A stretch of DNA of 64,000 nucleotides, from positions 25,743-89,742 of the forward strand of contig JASAMV010008409.1 of the NCBI GenBank assembly GCA_030248065.1. The letters run 5' to 3'. This document shows, piece after piece, positions 23,147-35,506 of the stretch. The stretch is from Rhynchonema sp. JSB1_4. Its lineage: Eukaryota; Nematoda; Chromadorea; Monhysterida; Xyalidae. The notes beneath the pieces were generated by a model. That model did not search any database and was not told where the DNA came from. It was given only the letters and a program-made list of their open reading frames with translations. A program made the translations under genes and the position numbers. Positions within the stretch are counted from its first letter, which is position 1. Every line of letters begins with the position of its first letter.

Positions 23147-25140
23147 GCTCAGTAGGAGCATGGTGGTACACAGAGCTGAAACGGCCCACCAACCACAGTC
23201 CAAAAACCACCAAATCAAACTGCGTGGGCTGCCACTTGTTTTGCAGCACTATAATAAAGTGTGGTTTCATATGGTATATACATACATATCACATGCACAT
23301 CACAACACTTCTTCAGTGAACAATGTGCGTTGAGGCATGTTATACTTTTTCGTGATGTGCAAAAAACGGGCACAGACTTGCAGTTTTTCAAGCGTGAAGA
23401 AGTGTTTGGTTTCGTGCCAAGAGAATTGCCGTAAAAATTTGCGTGCCAATTTTCGGGTGAAAAATTAGGTGTCGTGTGTTATGTCGAAACAGGTGGGCCA
23501 AATTTTATCTCGCGGTATCTCACATTGTATGAACATACAGTACGTATGAACCACTTTACAAGTGCATCGCAGCGTGAAATTCTATCCAAGTTATCTTTTC
23601 AACGGGGTACTGCGCTTGTTACCACATGCTCGTCTACTTCGGTCTCCTGAGGTTTGAATGTGCAAGTATGGTGTCATAGTGACCTTACGCTCCAGAAACT
23701 TTGACAGATCAATTTATAGTTTTGGCACATCTTTCTTTCCTTTGAATAAAGCAAATTAAAATGTGTGTGTGGGCGGTTTCCTCTGTTGAAACAAAAACTT
23801 GTTGCACCGCCGCATTCGCATTTTTGCGTTCGAGTTTTTATCCGATTGTGGAATAGACAGAGATATTCAATACACACCAGAGCACAGGATTTGCGCCGGT
23901 GATAGCAGTAATCTTTGGGCCGTATCAACTTTGAAGGCAAGTCCATTGGTGCGAACTTGGCTTGGGCATTGGCAAATGTTGGTTGAGCTATGTATATATT
24001 GCGACAGATTGGCGCACTAATTTCGACCAGCGTAAAAGTTGGTCAATTGGTGCTGCGGATAACTCTTTTACGCTGGTCTAAATAAGTGCGCCTATCTATC
24101 ACAAAATACAAAACAAAATTTGCCAATGCGCCCAGCAAGCCAATTCCATATATACCGTAGACTTGCCTTCAAAGATGATACGCTGTTTACGTCCTGATCT
24201 CACCATCTCAAGTTGCTTTTCACAGGCATGTTTCGATGTGATGACTGAACATTTTTTCTTATATATTTGTATAGCCTTTTACTCATAGTCTTCTAATGTG
24301 AAATGCCAGACACGACAATATGTAAATGAGAGGACTCCTGGATCTGGAGTAAGGTTATCCAAATAAACACACACGCTTTCCCGGCTAAATGTTTAGTAGT
24401 CAACAAGCATCATCAACTCTGGAAGGTTGTGAGACATCGTCGCTCTTTGTCACATGGTCGCGCGTTATGTGAATTACAACATATCCGGCTGTTAGGGAAA
24501 GCTGGAAGCCTAAGCCTAAGCCTAGGCCGAAGCGTAGGCCTAAGCCTAAGCCTAAGCCCAATCACAAGCCTAAGCCTAAGCCTGAGCCTAAACCCGAGCT
24601 AGTTGAAAATACGCGCGACCAGGTCAAAACGCGCGACGATGTCCCCGGACCCTCTGGAAGTCAACGCAGGGAGACCAAGTCAGCCCTAAACGAGCGCCAT
24701 GAAGTATTGAGACCTTGCGTCTGCATTGATGACCAACGTTGAGGATGTGCGTTGACCTCATTGGTATAAGCCCACTATCCAACGACAGAAGAGCTGAAGC
24801 ATCTGGGCCAAATATACGCTAAATATTCTGCCCATTTAAGATCCTTAATGTCATTTAACCACACGTGTGTGGTCTTGAAGGCCGCCAAGAGCAAAATCTG
24901 CAGGTTACTCTTTGAATATATGCGACCACCATGTATACTCTATGTCTATGTCTACTTTGTCTATGTGTAGGCACCCATACAAAGTGCACTTACAGTGTGG
25001 CCCAGACTTCAACATGCTTTTCCAGAATCGTTCCCTGCGTTAGTTCAATGTTGTCGGCATAACCCAATTGTCTCACCACGCGTTCGGCTCAATGACGTTT
25101 CATCTACGCGTGCCTATTGTATGCAGTTCGTGATGTTCAA
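23147..25140. other. Intergenic with a fold-back and a telomere-like array
   Basis: A fold-back at about 23880-24190 pairs AGGCAAGTCCAxTGG with its inverse near 24170 around an inner hairpin AATTTCGACCAGCGTAAAAG / CTTTTACGCTGGTCTAAAT (24012-24085). The hairpin motif recurs at 11549, 50375 and 58818. No coding exon is supported. Confidence 0.5.
24507..24595. repeat. Interstitial telomere-like array (GCCTAA)n
   Basis: About 90 bases of GCCTAA units, some degenerate (GCCTAG, GCCGAAGC, GCCTGA). GCCTAA is the complement of TTAGGC, the nematode telomere repeat. Scattered units also occur near 2800 and 11970-12030. Confidence 0.75.
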
Positions 25141-25323
25141 TCTATACTACGAAAACAGGAAGACGTATGTATGTCTGTCTGTCTGTGGCCCCCTCCCTCG
25201 GATGTGCGGAGGGGTCGATTTTCACGGGTGGCTTTGGGTATGCTAACGGGTCTTCTGGGGGGGGGTGGTGGCACGGCACGGGCGCGGCGCTGTAGCCGGG
25301 CCGTAGGCACGGGTCCCATCTAG
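25141..25323 (+). mobile_element. Mini-Helitron, full copy
   Basis: Starts TCTATACTACGAAAACAGG after an A, ends GGCACGGGTCCCATCTAG before a T. TC at the 5' end, CTAG at the 3' end with an upstream short hairpin, no inverted termini and insertion between A and T is the Helitron pattern. At 183 bp it encodes nothing. Confidence 0.85.
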
Positions 25324-27217
25324 TATATATGTAGCTATTCTCGAAACTTAGGTGCTCAATTTATATATTAGGTTAGGTAATAAATTGCATTGGAACCGCG
25401 ACATAAAGCCAAAGCCCAGGAACCACATGGCATGAGGAAAGGAAAGAGTTGCATCGGAATATATGTTCATACGCGCGCAACAAATACTCTAACTTGTGCA
25501 ATTTTGTGAGCTGCGGAATCAAAGTAATTTCCGGTGAGCAGCTGAGGATGAAAAAAGCAAGTATCATGTGATATATTTATTCCTAACAGCATGCCAATGC
25601 ACTGCAAAAAGACAGAAACTTTTCGCAGCAAGCATGGAAAGTCTATCCCGTGTATCAAAGCACGGCGCATGCATCCCATTATTTTGGGATTCCTCTCTCT
25701 CTCTCTGTCTCTCTCTTAGACCACCTACATACGTATGTGACGTCATAACACCTTGGTTGTGAGGCGCTATAAGGTTACTATTGCTCCCGTATCAAGTTAC
25801 TCAACAGATCTGACAACTTTGGGCTGTAACTTAACCAGCCATAAACCTTTTGACTCAGTTTCTGTGCCTGTTGAACTTGGCTAGAATGCCAGCTAATTCT
25901 ATCGTAGTCTAATCTCGTGCTAACGCAACTGCATTGCAACGGTGTTCAATGTAGAGGATTTGCAATGCGCGTGGTTTGCGTGCATACATTGCAAACTAAG
26001 CGCGATGCAGCCACGAAATAGTATGCACATGCGTAGACTACACTGGAATAAGCCAGGTACACAAACGGCAAAAAGTAGATTTCGTTTCAATTGCGTTCCG
26101 CTTTGAAGAGTTGCCTCTATATCATGTCCTGTACCTTTGCGTTGAAACGGTCACCGCCTGCTTTTTGGTTCCTCCTCATGTCACTTGGCAACACACCAGC
26201 AGAATTGTTCCGGCAGAAAAATTGTTATGGGCACCTGTACTATCTTTGCAAAAAAAATTCAAAGCTAAATACGGTCCTTTTCTTATTACTGTGTGAAGAA
26301 ACTAACAACGCCCTGCCCGACCAAGTAACTGTGTTCTGGAAACTTTAACTTGCAACAAACACATTGGAACAAAAGCGTATGGTGGAGAATGCCAGCATGT
26401 CACCTAACGTGTATCAAAGCTACCTGTCCGTTTAAAGGCACGGTCCATAGTCTCAAGGTTTCCAAATTAAACTGATAAGTGAAATAAATCGCTTGAAATT
26501 ATGCATTTTGTTGTGCTTGTTGCTCAGATTGGCAGCAAATGTTTTTGCTTTGAATTTTCAGAAACATGAAGAGACTCGCTCTCAGACATATGTATAATGT
26601 AGGGTCGGACAAGTTTGACACTGAACTCAAAGTTTTTACAAATCTGTGAAATAACCGCACACATTTCATTTTCGGTCCTCCGCTCGTTTAGGTTACTGCT
26701 CCGACCGATGGATGGAAATTTTACGACAGCTCGCGCGCAAACTAGCCACGGCAGCAGGTCATTATGGTGGGGTACACCTTCAGTCTCTTTGTTCTTCAAG
26801 TGTCCGGGCTTGGAACAATCTGGTCAAAGAGCAGTTGCGAAAACTTTTTCCCCTGAATTAAGCTTGAAGATCTGTCCAGTTCCAGTGGGCTGCGTACAAT
26901 AGAGATTTTGCATATGTTTTTGGATGCGTATTTCGTGAGTTTCTGATGCCCCTAAATTTTAACAACAATACACACTGTTGTGGACTGATCGTGTTACAAA
27001 CATTTTTGCAAGCTTTATAACTTTTCGCAAACCCTGTGGTGCGCACTGTAAGAAGAGACTCAGGAAAGACATACAAATCTGGCAACAAACCCATAAAACA
27101 GCGCCGCGGCTACAAATTTGCTGTCACGTCAATTATGGCTCAATTGGCAGAGCTGCATAAACTGGTCTTACAATGCAGTGATGTGTGGTCTTTAGGTCTT
27201 ATGTGGTTTGGTGTGAG
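25324..27217. other. Intergenic, no gene supported
   Basis: Contains a CT microsatellite at about 25691-25717. A plus frame at 26078-26296 and one at 26615-26902 are open but have no domain and no paired splice sites. No repeat termini were recognised. Confidence 0.45.
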
Positions 27218-27977
27218 CAGGGTTGGATTAAAAAATTTTTTTATTATCGAACTTTTTTTTTAACTTTTTTGAATTTTTAAAAATTTTTTTTTTTAAGATT
27301 TACTTTTTTTTATTCCGGACCACAAAAATTTCGGTTCTCAACGTGAAAAATTGTCGAAAATTTTTGTAAGTATATTTGATTGCACTTGAGAATATAGGAA
27401 TAGTTGACACCGACCAGTTGTGTTCACAAACGGGCAGTGGCGAGGTTATATTTTTTACAATGAGCCAAATAACGTGACAATTCGCGTTGGGGATAGCCTG
27501 TCCACCATATGTACCAACATCTGTAGATTGTAGTATAAAAAGTGAAGGGAAAGTGAAGTCACGGGAAAGGTAAATGATTGGCACATTTTTTAAGCAAAGT
27601 TACATGAAAACAGCTGCATAACCCGCGGTGTTGGAACGATAATTTTGGACTTCAAGTAGATTTGACTTCCTGGAATAACTGAATGCGCACATAATGACGG
27701 CTGCTTAGGTTGCTTAGCAGAGCCAATGACTGTCTAACGTTGTAATGACATTGTACCGATGCGAAATACAAGCGCCGCAGGCGATTTTTTGAGAAAAAAA
27801 CAAGCAGAAACCTGCATTTTCACCACAAAAATGGGGAAATAATAAAAAAAGTTGTGAAATAATAAAAAAAGTGAACTTACTTTTCTAATTTTTAAAAACC
27901 GAAAAAGTGGCGAACTTTTTTTTTAAAAAAAAATTTTTTTTACAAAAAAATTTTTACTTTTTTTTAACCCAACCCTG
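27218..27977. mobile_element. hAT-type non-autonomous element (CAGGGTTGG family), copy 4
   Basis: Termini CAGGGTTGG and CCAACCCTG with a perfect 8-bp duplication GGTGTGAG (27210-27217, 27978-27985). 760 bp. Sub-terminal A/T runs resemble copy 1 at 1604. Confidence 0.95.
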
Positions 27978-28057
27978 GGTGTGAGTGTTTTAGACTTTGC
28001 GGTTTCTGGGGTTTCGGCCCTGTGCATTTCGCTGCAAACAGGTTACAACTGTCAGTC

Positions 28058-28200
28058 TTAAGGCCAAACTATACTTCGTTCTCTCAGAGAACAAAGAACA
28101 AATTCTCGCGCGCTGATTGGCTGTTCAACATACGTGGACCAATCAGCGCGCGAGAATTTGTTGTTTGTTCTCTGAGAGAACGAAGTATAGTTAGGCCTTT
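28058..28200. repeat. Near-perfect short palindromic MITE
   Basis: Arms CTATACTTCGTTCTCTCAGA and TCTGAGAGAACGAAGTATAG continue through AATTCTCGCGCGCTGATTGG and its inverse with only a short loop. The about 6530-6655 element has a related layout (TATACTTT arms around a CTCGCGC/GCGCGA core), suggesting kinship. Confidence 0.85.
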
Positions 28201-28699
28201 ACGGTGAGTCCTCCGTGGCTGTTTGCCTGTTTTTGGACACTTGTCTCAAGTGTAAAAGGGGAAACACTGTTTATGTGCCGCAACTTTCATTCAAAATCTT
28301 TCGTTCTGTGCTTTTTTCCAAAATCACCATAAATCTTGCTCTTGGGATCTGTTGTTCAAGGGCGATTTTTGATGAATATGTACCAAACTCAACTCAAGAA
28401 GTAACTGCCCTTCGATTCCAGTGCATAATTGTATGATAATAGTGGCCACATTTTTAAACAGCCGTCACTTTTGACAATAAGGTCTTCTTCAGTCCAGTGG
28501 CCTTATTTTTCACAATTTGGTGATTCATAATTATGCCAGAAATGGACTGTGAAAGAAAGGTGCGCTTGTTTCTCAGCCAGTTGCTTATCCGCTGTGTGCT
28601 AAACATATACTTCAAAAGTGTAGCCTAACTCATTCCGGCTCTGCGCTCATCCGCCCAAATTTTATTTCAGGTACAATAAACCCAGAAAACACTCTCATT

Positions 28700-29068
28700 A
28701 TGGCTGCAAATGGGGATGGTGACCCCAATTCCGTCCAAAGCGAACCCTCAAATCGTCTAATCTGGCCGACGCCTGAGCCAGACCCGATTTCAGACCAGGA
28801 CAGTTTGGATTATTTCGACCACGACCCGAACCATCCGGGCCATCTCGGCTTGGGCAAGAACTTCGAAGCGATCATGGTGGGAGTCGCCGGATTCCTAATC
28901 GGAATGTTGATTCTGTTTCTGTGCTGTTTCATCATTACGAAATGCTACATTTACTACAAAGTCCGACAGACCAGACTCAAATTAAAACGCGACGGTCGGC
29001 TCGACAGTGACGACTTTTCGGACGCCGTGTTGAGGGGCGAAATGAATTTCGACGCGACCGGAAGATGA
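28700..29068 (+). CDS. Small single-pass membrane protein, 122 aa, unknown function
   Basis: One exon with ATG at 28700 and TGA at 29066-29068. Residues 1-50 are acidic and proline-rich (PTPEPDPISDQDSLDYFDHD). Residues about 57-80 form a strong hydrophobic helix (VGVAGFLIGMLILFLCCFII), followed by KCYIYYKVRQTRLKLKR and an acidic tail. The basic stretch after the helix predicts a cytoplasmic C-terminus; there is no cleavable signal peptide. GC content is well above the flanks. A TTTATTTCAG acceptor lies about 30 bases before the ATG with no identifiable 5' exon, consistent with trans-splicing or a 5'-UTR intron. I do not recognise the family. Confidence 0.75.
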   Translation: MAANGDGDPNSVQSEPSNRLIWPTPEPDPISDQDSLDYFDHDPNHPGHLGLGKNFEAIMVGVAGFLIGMLILFLCCFIITKCYIYYKVRQTRLKLKRDGRLDSDDFSDAVLRGEMNFDATGR

Positions 29069-29071
29069 CGC

Positions 29072-30174
29072 ATTGAATATAATATAATTATCATGATTTG
29101 AACACTTTTTGACTGTTTTTTTTGTGTTGTGATACTGCATTTGGATGAATTCTGAGGTCTTTTTGATTTGTTTGCGAGTGATCAAACAGCTTTCCACATT
29201 TACGGGAGTCAAAGCAATGTCGAATTTTTGTAATAATGGACAATCAGCTCACAGTGTACAAAGTTTTGGTTAATTAACAGCGATTTAAATGGATATGAAT
29301 CATTTGTGTCACAAGACCCTTGACAATTTCCAGCACAGTGTGTGAACGATGTATGAATATATTTTGGCGTTACTCTCTCGAAACAACATAAGCGAAATTT
29401 TCCTTTAAAATTAGCCTTGGACTCGACCGTTTCGAAAATGCGGCCCAAATCGCACGCGGCCGATCGAATAAGGGGCGCCTGAAGTAGGAAGGTGAACACG
29501 AATACGATTACTCGATGCTTGGTGTGATATCAAAGTTCGTTATCGGGTTAGTGTGGTCTTGTTTGTGGATCGAGTCGAATAACTTGCAAATGCAAAGACC
29601 AAAACAAGACCCGAATACGAACTTTGATACCGAATAAGGATCACAGGCTACAGTCGGCCAACAAACGCCCGTCGAACGCACGTGCCATATGGAATGTCCT
29701 GAAGCAGAAAGGGAATTGACTTTCTGACTGTTGAAACATCACAAAAAAAATTACGTTGTTGTGTGCGTTTTTCGCTGCTCACGCTGTCGTGCAAGCTTTG
29801 TTGTGCAGATGGGTCGGGCAGACGTGGAGGAGGTTTTGCGTTCACACGCCAAAAAGAAAAGGCTTCGTTTCTGCCGTGCGTCTTGTTTTCTCTGATTAAA
29901 ATGCTCGATCGCCGGCCGTTGTCTCCGTCTCACCCCATACCGCACCGTCATCTTGAGCCAGACTTTTCGTTTTCGTCACAGTTCCAGAAATTCACCACAC
30001 CGTAAACCCGTTAACACATGCCACGCAACATGTTGTCATACCGTAACCGTCACCGGTATATACAGTAGCTTCCGTCATTCGTATAATGATATCGGCGTGT
30101 TTCGCATTCAATAATACATCACAAAACAAAACCAAAACGAATTGCTGCAATCCGCACAATCTCATCGAGTCGCA
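29072..30174. other. Intergenic between the membrane-protein gene and the Cys-rich gene
   Basis: No supported exon. A short hairpin at about 29525-29640 pairs TATCAAAGTTCGT with ACGAACTTTGATA. The block 29760-29950 is open on both strands (a TTGTGCAG acceptor precedes an ATG at 29810) but the frames are short and unrecognised. Confidence 0.4.
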
Positions 30175-32900
30175 ATGCTCTCCATCTACGCCATCGCTGT
30201 GATGCTGCTGATGATTGGTGTCAATGCTGAACCGAGAGGTAGAAATAATTTTAAAGTTTATGAACACTCTATGCGGGACAATCGCGAAAATATAACTTTC
30301 ATGTAAGATTTCGATGACATCTTTCGATCGATGAGCAAAAAGTGCAGAAACGCCGTGAGCGCGTGCAGAAAGGAGCGTGCCCCCACGGATTGTGGGAATT
30401 TCTGCGCCTGCTTGGTGGTAAGGTTGCCGCAGGTTTCCGTTTGATGCCCCCCGCAACATTTACACATCGCAGTGCCCATCGGGGCACAAACAGCTGTATA
30501 TGTATGTTTTATCACAAACGATAGCCATATTTTCAGGACTACCGACCAACTGCGTGTCAACCGCCTGACTTTGCGTTCAAAACACGTGAGTTTCAGGGTG
30601 GTACTCACTGGGAAGAATGTGTGGTTTTACCACACATTTTTTCTTGGTTTTTCATGAAAAAATGTGTGGAGTGCTGCACCTACACATTAAGTGTGGTTAT
30701 CATGAAAAAATGTGTGGTTTTTAACACGTGGGGTATAGCAGCCCAATACCACACATTATGTGTGGTGTTTACGCCCACGCTCTTGCCCCACACATTAATG
30801 TGTGGTTTTCATACTTGGCAAATTTTGGTTCCGAATGCACTTTTATTCGATTTAATAGAAATAAACTGATTCCACTCAAGCGCAGTTACACAACTGAAGT
30901 AAGATGTATAAGTTTCGATGCTATTTCTGAGGGACTTATGCTACAACAATGTATATTTGATGAAAAGAACTAAACCTAAGGTTAATGCGCACAGTAAAAG
31001 TTAAGGGCAGATTCATAACAGATCAGATGAAGCATATGATGAAAATGCAATGTGCCGAAAATTTACCCACAGAATAAAAATTTTGAACACTTTAGTAAAT
31101 GAAGTACAATTATGCGTTCTTCAAATTCCTAAGCGCTGAGTGTTTGTTGATTGTGAGTAATTTGAGTTCATCCCCAGCAGTCGGGCCGCGTAGGTACTAG
31201 CTCACCTGAAAAATATGAACAAAGTAAATATGAGCAGCAAAAAATTTTCGACGTATCGAACATATCAAAACATGCAGTATGGTGGAACGATAATCAAACA
31301 CCCACCGGGAGCTCTGTCAACGTCACGTCAGTTGAGGTCAGTTTTCTGATTCGTCACGAATCCCGGTAGTCGAACGATGCGCAGCCACCTGTGACAGATT
31401 TTGATTTTCATAAATTGCACAACACTATCGACAATTAAAGGTAAACAGCCTATCGGCGAATCTGAGTGAATTTAAAACTCAACTGACCTTCACAACGTTC
31501 GTTTGTGAAATTTCTTCAGAGCGGTCGATTTAGTTATTGATGAAGATGCAAATATCATAGCTGATATGCTTTTGCGGCAATTGATTCAGTAGATTATGGT
31601 AACAAAGCATAAATATGTCTGAACTTCTTAATCTGTAAATGAAGACTGAAGGGCTTAAATGTTTCACGGCGAATTTCCCGCTAGAACATGAATACCACAC
31701 ATTAATGTGTGTTTCATCACACATTAATGTGTGGTTTTTACACATTAATGTGTGGAAATCCCCAAAAGCACACATCTTTTCTTCAAAAACCACAGTTTAT
31801 GTGTGGTATTGCAAAACCACACGTCGATGTGTGGTCTCAAAACCACACATTCTTCCCAGTGAGTATTCACGAAAGAGTGGAGTGTGAAGAGTTGAGTGGA
31901 AAGTTGGATGGAAACTTCAGTGGAAAGCTCAGTGGGATGGATACGGTAGCGTTGAAACATCGCACACGTTGTGGCGTGACGTGTGTGTTTGTGTGTTGGC
32001 AAAATGTATTCGTGCGTGTTGAACAATGATACACGCGCGCCTGTGTTGTGCAAACCCAGTTTGGTCGGGTGTATGTGGCGTTTTCAATGTTTTTACGCGG
32101 CATAAAATGGGAACGCGAGCGTTCCACCGAAGTTTCCACTTAACTTTCCACTCAACTCTCCCCACTGCACCGTTTCGTGACCGTCAGCGTGCTCAGAAAG
32201 CAATGTGTTGCTTCTTCACTCTTCTCCATTCTTCTCCATGACTTCCTGCACACCAGCGTAGCATAACAACAAAAATGGTGGGCTTCTTTTCAGGCAGTGC
32301 TTGCACGAAATCGTGCCGTGACGGCCTGCAGCGCAAAATGAATCGCAAAAACCCCAAAGGTCTCTTTCATTTTGTATCTTTAGCAGCATTGTGACCGATG
32401 CAATCGTCTTTATGGTGACATAATCGAGGCGGGCTGTTTTCGGTCACTGCAAAGAATGCTGTACAACGTAGAGAGTAATTTCTTGGGCATACAGTACCAG
32501 GTCCAAATCAGCAGATTGAATGGACAAACTGTCGGTGACAATAACGTGGGACAATATGCACTGTTGTGTGGCCTTGAAATAGTTTCTGTTGCTCCAGGGC
32601 CCCCTATCGACCGACATGAGCTGCAACGGAAGTGCTTTATGCATGCCCTGCGCTGCAAAGCTGATCACGCCGGCGTCGCGAAATGCGGGGACTGGTGCGG
32701 TTGCATGGTAATTGTTTTCTTGTTTTCAATTTTTTATTTTTTTTGTTTTTTTTGGTTGCTCGATTAATATTTTTATGGCATAAAAGTACAATCTATGACA
32801 TTCAAAAATTTGTTCGTGAATGTTCAATTTTTAGAACCCGATGATCAAAAAATGCCAAACTCTCACCGCAAATACTTGGTTCAAAAATATGGGTCGGTGA
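30175..32900 (+). CDS. Secreted cysteine-rich protein, unknown family, one unresolved junction
   Basis: Exon 1 (30175-30238) encodes a signal peptide MLSIYAIAVMLLMIGVNA and ends in phase 1. Exon 2 (32294-32359) continues in phase as GSACTKSCRDGLQRK and ends at an AAAG|GTCTCT donor. An exon 32387-32707 has 107 open codons with cysteine motifs CDRCNRLYGD, LLCGLEIV, KCFMHALRCK and KCGDWCGCM. It splices in phase 0 to 32835-32900 (NPMIKKCQTLTANTWFKNMG, stop TGA). The gap between exons 2 and 3 is only 27 bases, and their phases do not agree (1 versus 0). Either a small exon is missing, an indel is present, or the gene is damaged. Intron 1 holds two transposon relics. About ten cysteines after the signal suggest a disulfide-bonded extracellular protein. 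Confidence 0.55.
30602..31865. mobile_element. Inverted-repeat element packed with CACACATTAATGTGTG palindromes
   Basis: Termini TACTCACTGGGAAGAATGTG and CACATTCTTCCCAGTGAGTA. Just inside each end (30617-30810 and 31692-31858) are about six copies of the self-complementary unit CCACACATTAATGTGTGG or variants. The 880-bp middle is unique and non-coding. It lies wholly in intron 1 of the cysteine-rich gene. Confidence 0.85.
31866..32180. repeat. Fold-back element with TTCACGAA ends, second copy
   Basis: Left ATTCACGAAAGAGTGGAGTG, right GCACCGTTTCGTGA. Arms of GAGTGGAAAGTTG units and their complements CAACTTTCCACTC-type. It directly abuts the preceding element and matches the layout at 4380-4752. 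Confidence 0.7.
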
Positions 32901-33070
32901 TCTATCTGAAACCATCATAATCATGTAAATGTCTATTTTCAAATTTTATCGTGGCCAAGTGTACTGCCCATTTCAGACAAAAAGGACGTGTGTCTGAAAA
33001 AGTGCGCAATGTGGGATATCTTTACCTAATTCCAAGTGAAAAACAGACAAGAGGAAAACGGACTTACGGT

Positions 33071-33546
33071 CAGGGTTGGGCAAAAAACGTTTTTTTTCAA
33101 AAAATCGTTTTTTTTAAAACGCCCAGATGACCAAAATATGCCCCCAAAAAAATTGGAAAACGCTCATGTTGGGAAGAAAACGTGGTTAAATTAAGTAATT
33201 CTATGTGTTCTGAGGCAAAATAAACGGGTTTCAACCCTTTTCTAGCGAGTTTCTAAGATCCCATATCAGACCCGCATCGTGGGACCACCTTTGGCCGGGG
33301 TCATCACTGAAAGTCAAACTCCGTATATCGACGTATCTCGACAAAGTAAAATTTGGTCGAAAATTTTTTGAAAAAAATGGGACAAAAAATTGATTTTCCT
33401 TGATAATCAGGGTACTTTCCCTGAAAAATCAGGGAAAATCAAGGAAATTCAGGATTTAAAAAAAAACGAAAAACGACCCAGGCGTTTTTTTTTTAAAAAC
33501 GTCGTTTTTTAAGAAAAAACGCAGTCTTTTTTTTTGCCCAACCCTG
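33071..33546. mobile_element. hAT-type non-autonomous element (CAGGGTTGGGC subfamily), copy 5
   Basis: Termini CAGGGTTGGGCAAAAAACG and GCCCAACCCTG with a perfect 8-bp duplication CTTACGGT (33063-33070, 33547-33554). Same subfamily as the 58964 copy (AAACGxxTTTT arms). Confidence 0.95.
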
Positions 33547-33554
33547 CTTACGGT

Positions 33555-35175
33555 ATTGACTGATTAGACCTATATGAGCTATGTAATGTTGATCTGATAA
33601 GCAAGCAAGCTTTAGTTTCTGAACGGATAAAATTCTATTTATTGAGTATGATATCACAACTTTTTTCTGCCTTCTCCTCCGAACCATACCTTGAAGCTAC
33701 CTATTTCGGAAATCTCCTGTGATGCGACAGTAAAAACGAAAAGAACGTGCGTGTTTGTTTTTTATTCATTAACTGATGTAATTTTGGGTGGTTCCGCGGG
33801 ATATGTATACGAGTAGAAAAAATACTGATCACTCACAACAAATTATTGAATCAACTATTGTCATACTTCCCCCGTTCCCAGTAACAGCAATCGAGTCAAC
33901 AAAGTATGTCAGCAAACTTCGTCAGTGAAAGAGATTAATGCACGTAAATTTTCATTTTTTTTCATTTTGTACGTGTCTGTGCCAGTGTGCACTTAGCTTT
34001 GAAATGTATTTCTCCCGATCTAGCCCTCACCCACCCCCACTTAACTTTGGGCTTTTCCTAAGGGTCTTGGTTCTGGGCTCCAAGCCGAAGCTTAGAAAGT
34101 GGCATAACATTAAAGTAAGAAATCGCGGGAAAAAGATGATGTCTCTGATGAAAATTGTTATAGTTGAAAAGTTAAGTATTATTCTCTTTCGTTGGGCTTT
34201 CCCTCGTCAGCAGAAACATGTCAGCAAAACCTATGGATAAGTGTAAAAGCTGGCAGTTTTCTGACAAAGTTTGCTGACGCGTCAATTACGGGTGAAAAGT
34301 TCAGTTGTGCAACCCTTCTATTTTAACCGACGTCAAACGACACGCCAAAATATATGTAGTTTGTTTGCGTGCTGACATAAGAGAAACTTGTTTACGATTG
34401 TTATTGCTGTTTTTTTTTGGCAAGAATTCTCGCGCCCCAGCCGTATATTTCATTTCGCGAGTTGAGTAGGTGTATCAAGTTCGATGGTACAACAGACAGA
34501 GCAGGGTCTGCCAACGAAACTCAGGTTCAAAAATAGACATATGTGCGCACATCGGCACGTTAGATGTTTTTGAGGACTGTTTTACTTAACCTCATTTGAC
34601 ATTTAAAAAATACATACGTACCCAACGCACAAAGCTTTAACGAAAATATACTGTAAGTACGTGAGAGTCACACTGAAACCGAAACCCCCGAACAGCTATA
34701 GTTGACTGGCAGCTCTAATTTTACGTCAACTCAAATGAATTCGACTCGAAAACACTTGCCTCACACCACGAAAACGCTCTTATTTGTTCGTGTCCTGAAA
34801 GAACTAACGGAAATCACCCACGCACAAAGTCCAGACCGCTTTTCGTTTCATTAGCTGAACGAAAATACGTTCTTTGTTTTTATATCTGGCTTTTGCACAA
34901 AAAAGTGGCTTACATTCATGTCGTCAACATCCATCATCAACTCTCGTGGTCAACTCCTGGTGCCATGGTATGTAGGTAAAGGCTAAAACCAGCTCCGAAA
35001 TCGGGTTCGTGTTGGCGTAGATTGCCTTTACGTACACATAAATGTATGTTTCAGGCGCTCATTCAGGGGTTGGTTGTTGGCAACCAGAGCTGTCGATTTG
35101 CGCTCACGACTAACCAATTTGGCCAAAAAGTCATCACATTATCGGAGTGCTTGTTATAATTATGTTCTTGGGCAT
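33555..35175. other. Intergenic, no gene supported
   Basis: AT-rich. The 100-codon frame at 33938-34240 looks random. A fragment at about 34985-35020 (CTCCGAAATCGGGTTCG) belongs to the degraded repeat seen at 2945 and 46950. Confidence 0.45.
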
Positions 35176-35506
35176 CAGGGTTGGAAAAATCAAAAAAAGA
35201 CCATCAAAAAAATTCTTTAGAGAAAAATATATTTTAAAAGGTCAGAGAATCCATGAAAATTAGCCAAACGTGGCGAAAACGCCAAAAATGAGTTGAATTG
35301 AGAAAAGAAAGTTTTGTGACTTGGCCTGGGAACATCACCTTAATGAATGATGTTTTCGTAATATCGGAGCGAATGTGAAATAATGGCTCTTGCTTGTGTA
35401 CGAGACACTCTAGGCATTTATGCAGCTGAGGATAGAATCTCTAAAATAAATTTTCAGCATTTTTCAGGAAACCTTTTTATATATTAAAAAAATTTGTCCA
35501 AACCTG
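35176..35506. mobile_element. Degenerate CAGGGTTGG-family element, copy 7
   Basis: Starts CAGGGTTGGAAAAATC and ends AATTTGTCCAAACCTG. The flanking octamers no longer match, so this is an older copy. The terminal match is clear but weaker than the other six. Confidence 0.6.

Noticed and set aside
24507..24595. CRISPR-like spaced repeats
   Set aside because: Units are contiguous GCCTAA hexamers without spacers, in a eukaryotic context.
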